Assembly (NCBI GenBank): GCA_934667575.1
Contig: CAKUME010000083.1
Location: 1 to 5,813, forward strand
DNA length: 5,813 nucleotides
Source: an uncultured Eubacteriales bacterium
GTDB lineage: Bacteria; Bacillota; Clostridia; Oscillospirales; Acutalibacteraceae
Reading direction: 5' to 3'
Below the pieces are notes generated by a model, which saw nothing but the letters and a program-made list of their open reading frames with translations, was not told the DNA's origin and did not search any database. This document shows positions 5,652 through 5,813 of this stretch, piece after piece. The first letter of the stretch is position 1. The number at the start of each line of letters is the position of its first letter. The translations under genes and the position numbers were made by a program.

Positions 5652-5813
5652 GTGAAGCCAAGCAAACAGGAATATCAAAAAATGGCGGACGACATTGCGC
5701 CGCGCAGCCCGTGGGCAAAAAACGGTTTTTGGGCATTTGTTTGCGGCGGTGCGATCTGCACGTTCGGGCAGCTGCTTTTTCAATGGTACAGCGCGGCGGG
5801 CATGAGCGAAAAC
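5652..5813 (+). CDS. spoVAC: stage V sporulation protein AC, N-terminal part (runs off the window)
   Basis: The first 54 codons are visible, starting with GTG 5652 and preceded by AAGGGG (5638-5643) with eight bases of spacing. No in-frame ATG with an SD exists; the nearby ATG at 5645 is in another frame. The protein opens with a charged, hydrophilic stretch (KPSKQEYQKMADDIAPRSP), followed by WAKNGFWAF and the first membrane helix with GGAICTFGQLLFQWY (32-46). This is the family hallmark: B. subtilis SpoVAC has a similar 'P..P...N..KAF.VGG.IC..GQ' beginning, with a usual total length near 150 residues. SpoVAC is part of the SpoVA channel in the forespore inner membrane that moves calcium-dipicolinate in during sporulation and out during germination; spoVAD and spoVAE are expected beyond the window. 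It is the only clear host gene here and marks the chromosomal side of the prophage junction. Its G/C-rich codon use matches the phage genes. Confidence 0.92.
   Translation, partial: MKPSKQEYQKMADDIAPRSPWAKNGFWAFVCGGAICTFGQLLFQWYSAAGMSEN

Noticed and set aside
4615..5736. A 373-codon open frame on the - strand covering the coiled-coil gene and the junction
   Set aside because: It is in register with the + strand coiled-coil gene, runs through the terminator and the start of spoVAC, and gives an Arg/Ala-rich translation without domains.

Overview
The window looks like the right-hand end of a prophage (or prophage remnant) inserted next to a sporulation gene of an endospore-forming, GC-rich member of the Clostridia. 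An Oscillospiraceae-like gut anaerobe is the best guess. Three things point there: strong AGGAGG-type ribosome binding sites throughout, high GC with G/C-ending codons, and the final gene, whose start reads as SpoVAC, a forespore inner-membrane protein found only in spore formers. All nine genes lie on the + strand, and no transposase, integrase, tRNA, rRNA or CRISPR array is visible.

Positions 1-209 hold the end of a small protein of the type found just after the major capsid gene in clostridial prophages. A terminator-like hairpin (230-267) follows directly. Positions 283-3046 carry two structural genes: a probable head-tail connector/tail adaptor (283-1158) and a large beta-rich protein resembling the nozzle or stabilisation proteins of short-tailed phages (1172-3046). 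A 67-residue protein (3110-3313) looks like the virion-anchoring N-terminus of a tail fibre with no fibre attached.

Positions 3356-4658 form a compact lysis cassette. It contains an M23 zinc-peptidase endolysin with an SH3-like C-terminal domain, a one-TM coiled-coil XhlA-like protein that overlaps it by ATGA, and a three-TM holin candidate. Positions 4702-5514 encode a coiled-coil protein of a phage-associated type, and a strong intrinsic terminator (5531-5566) closes the phage block.

The host gene spoVAC starts with GTG at 5652 and runs off the window. Between the terminator and spoVAC lies a reasonable match to a sigma-G promoter, so the sporulation gene probably keeps its own forespore-specific transcription despite the phage neighbour.

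The most interesting observations are the perfect internal ribosome binding site plus in-frame ATG inside the endolysin, at the domain boundary, which could yield a separate cell-wall-binding subunit; the hairpin between capsid-side and tail genes; the fibre stub; and the prophage/spoVA junction. I see no clear sign of a wholly new defence or mobile system here.
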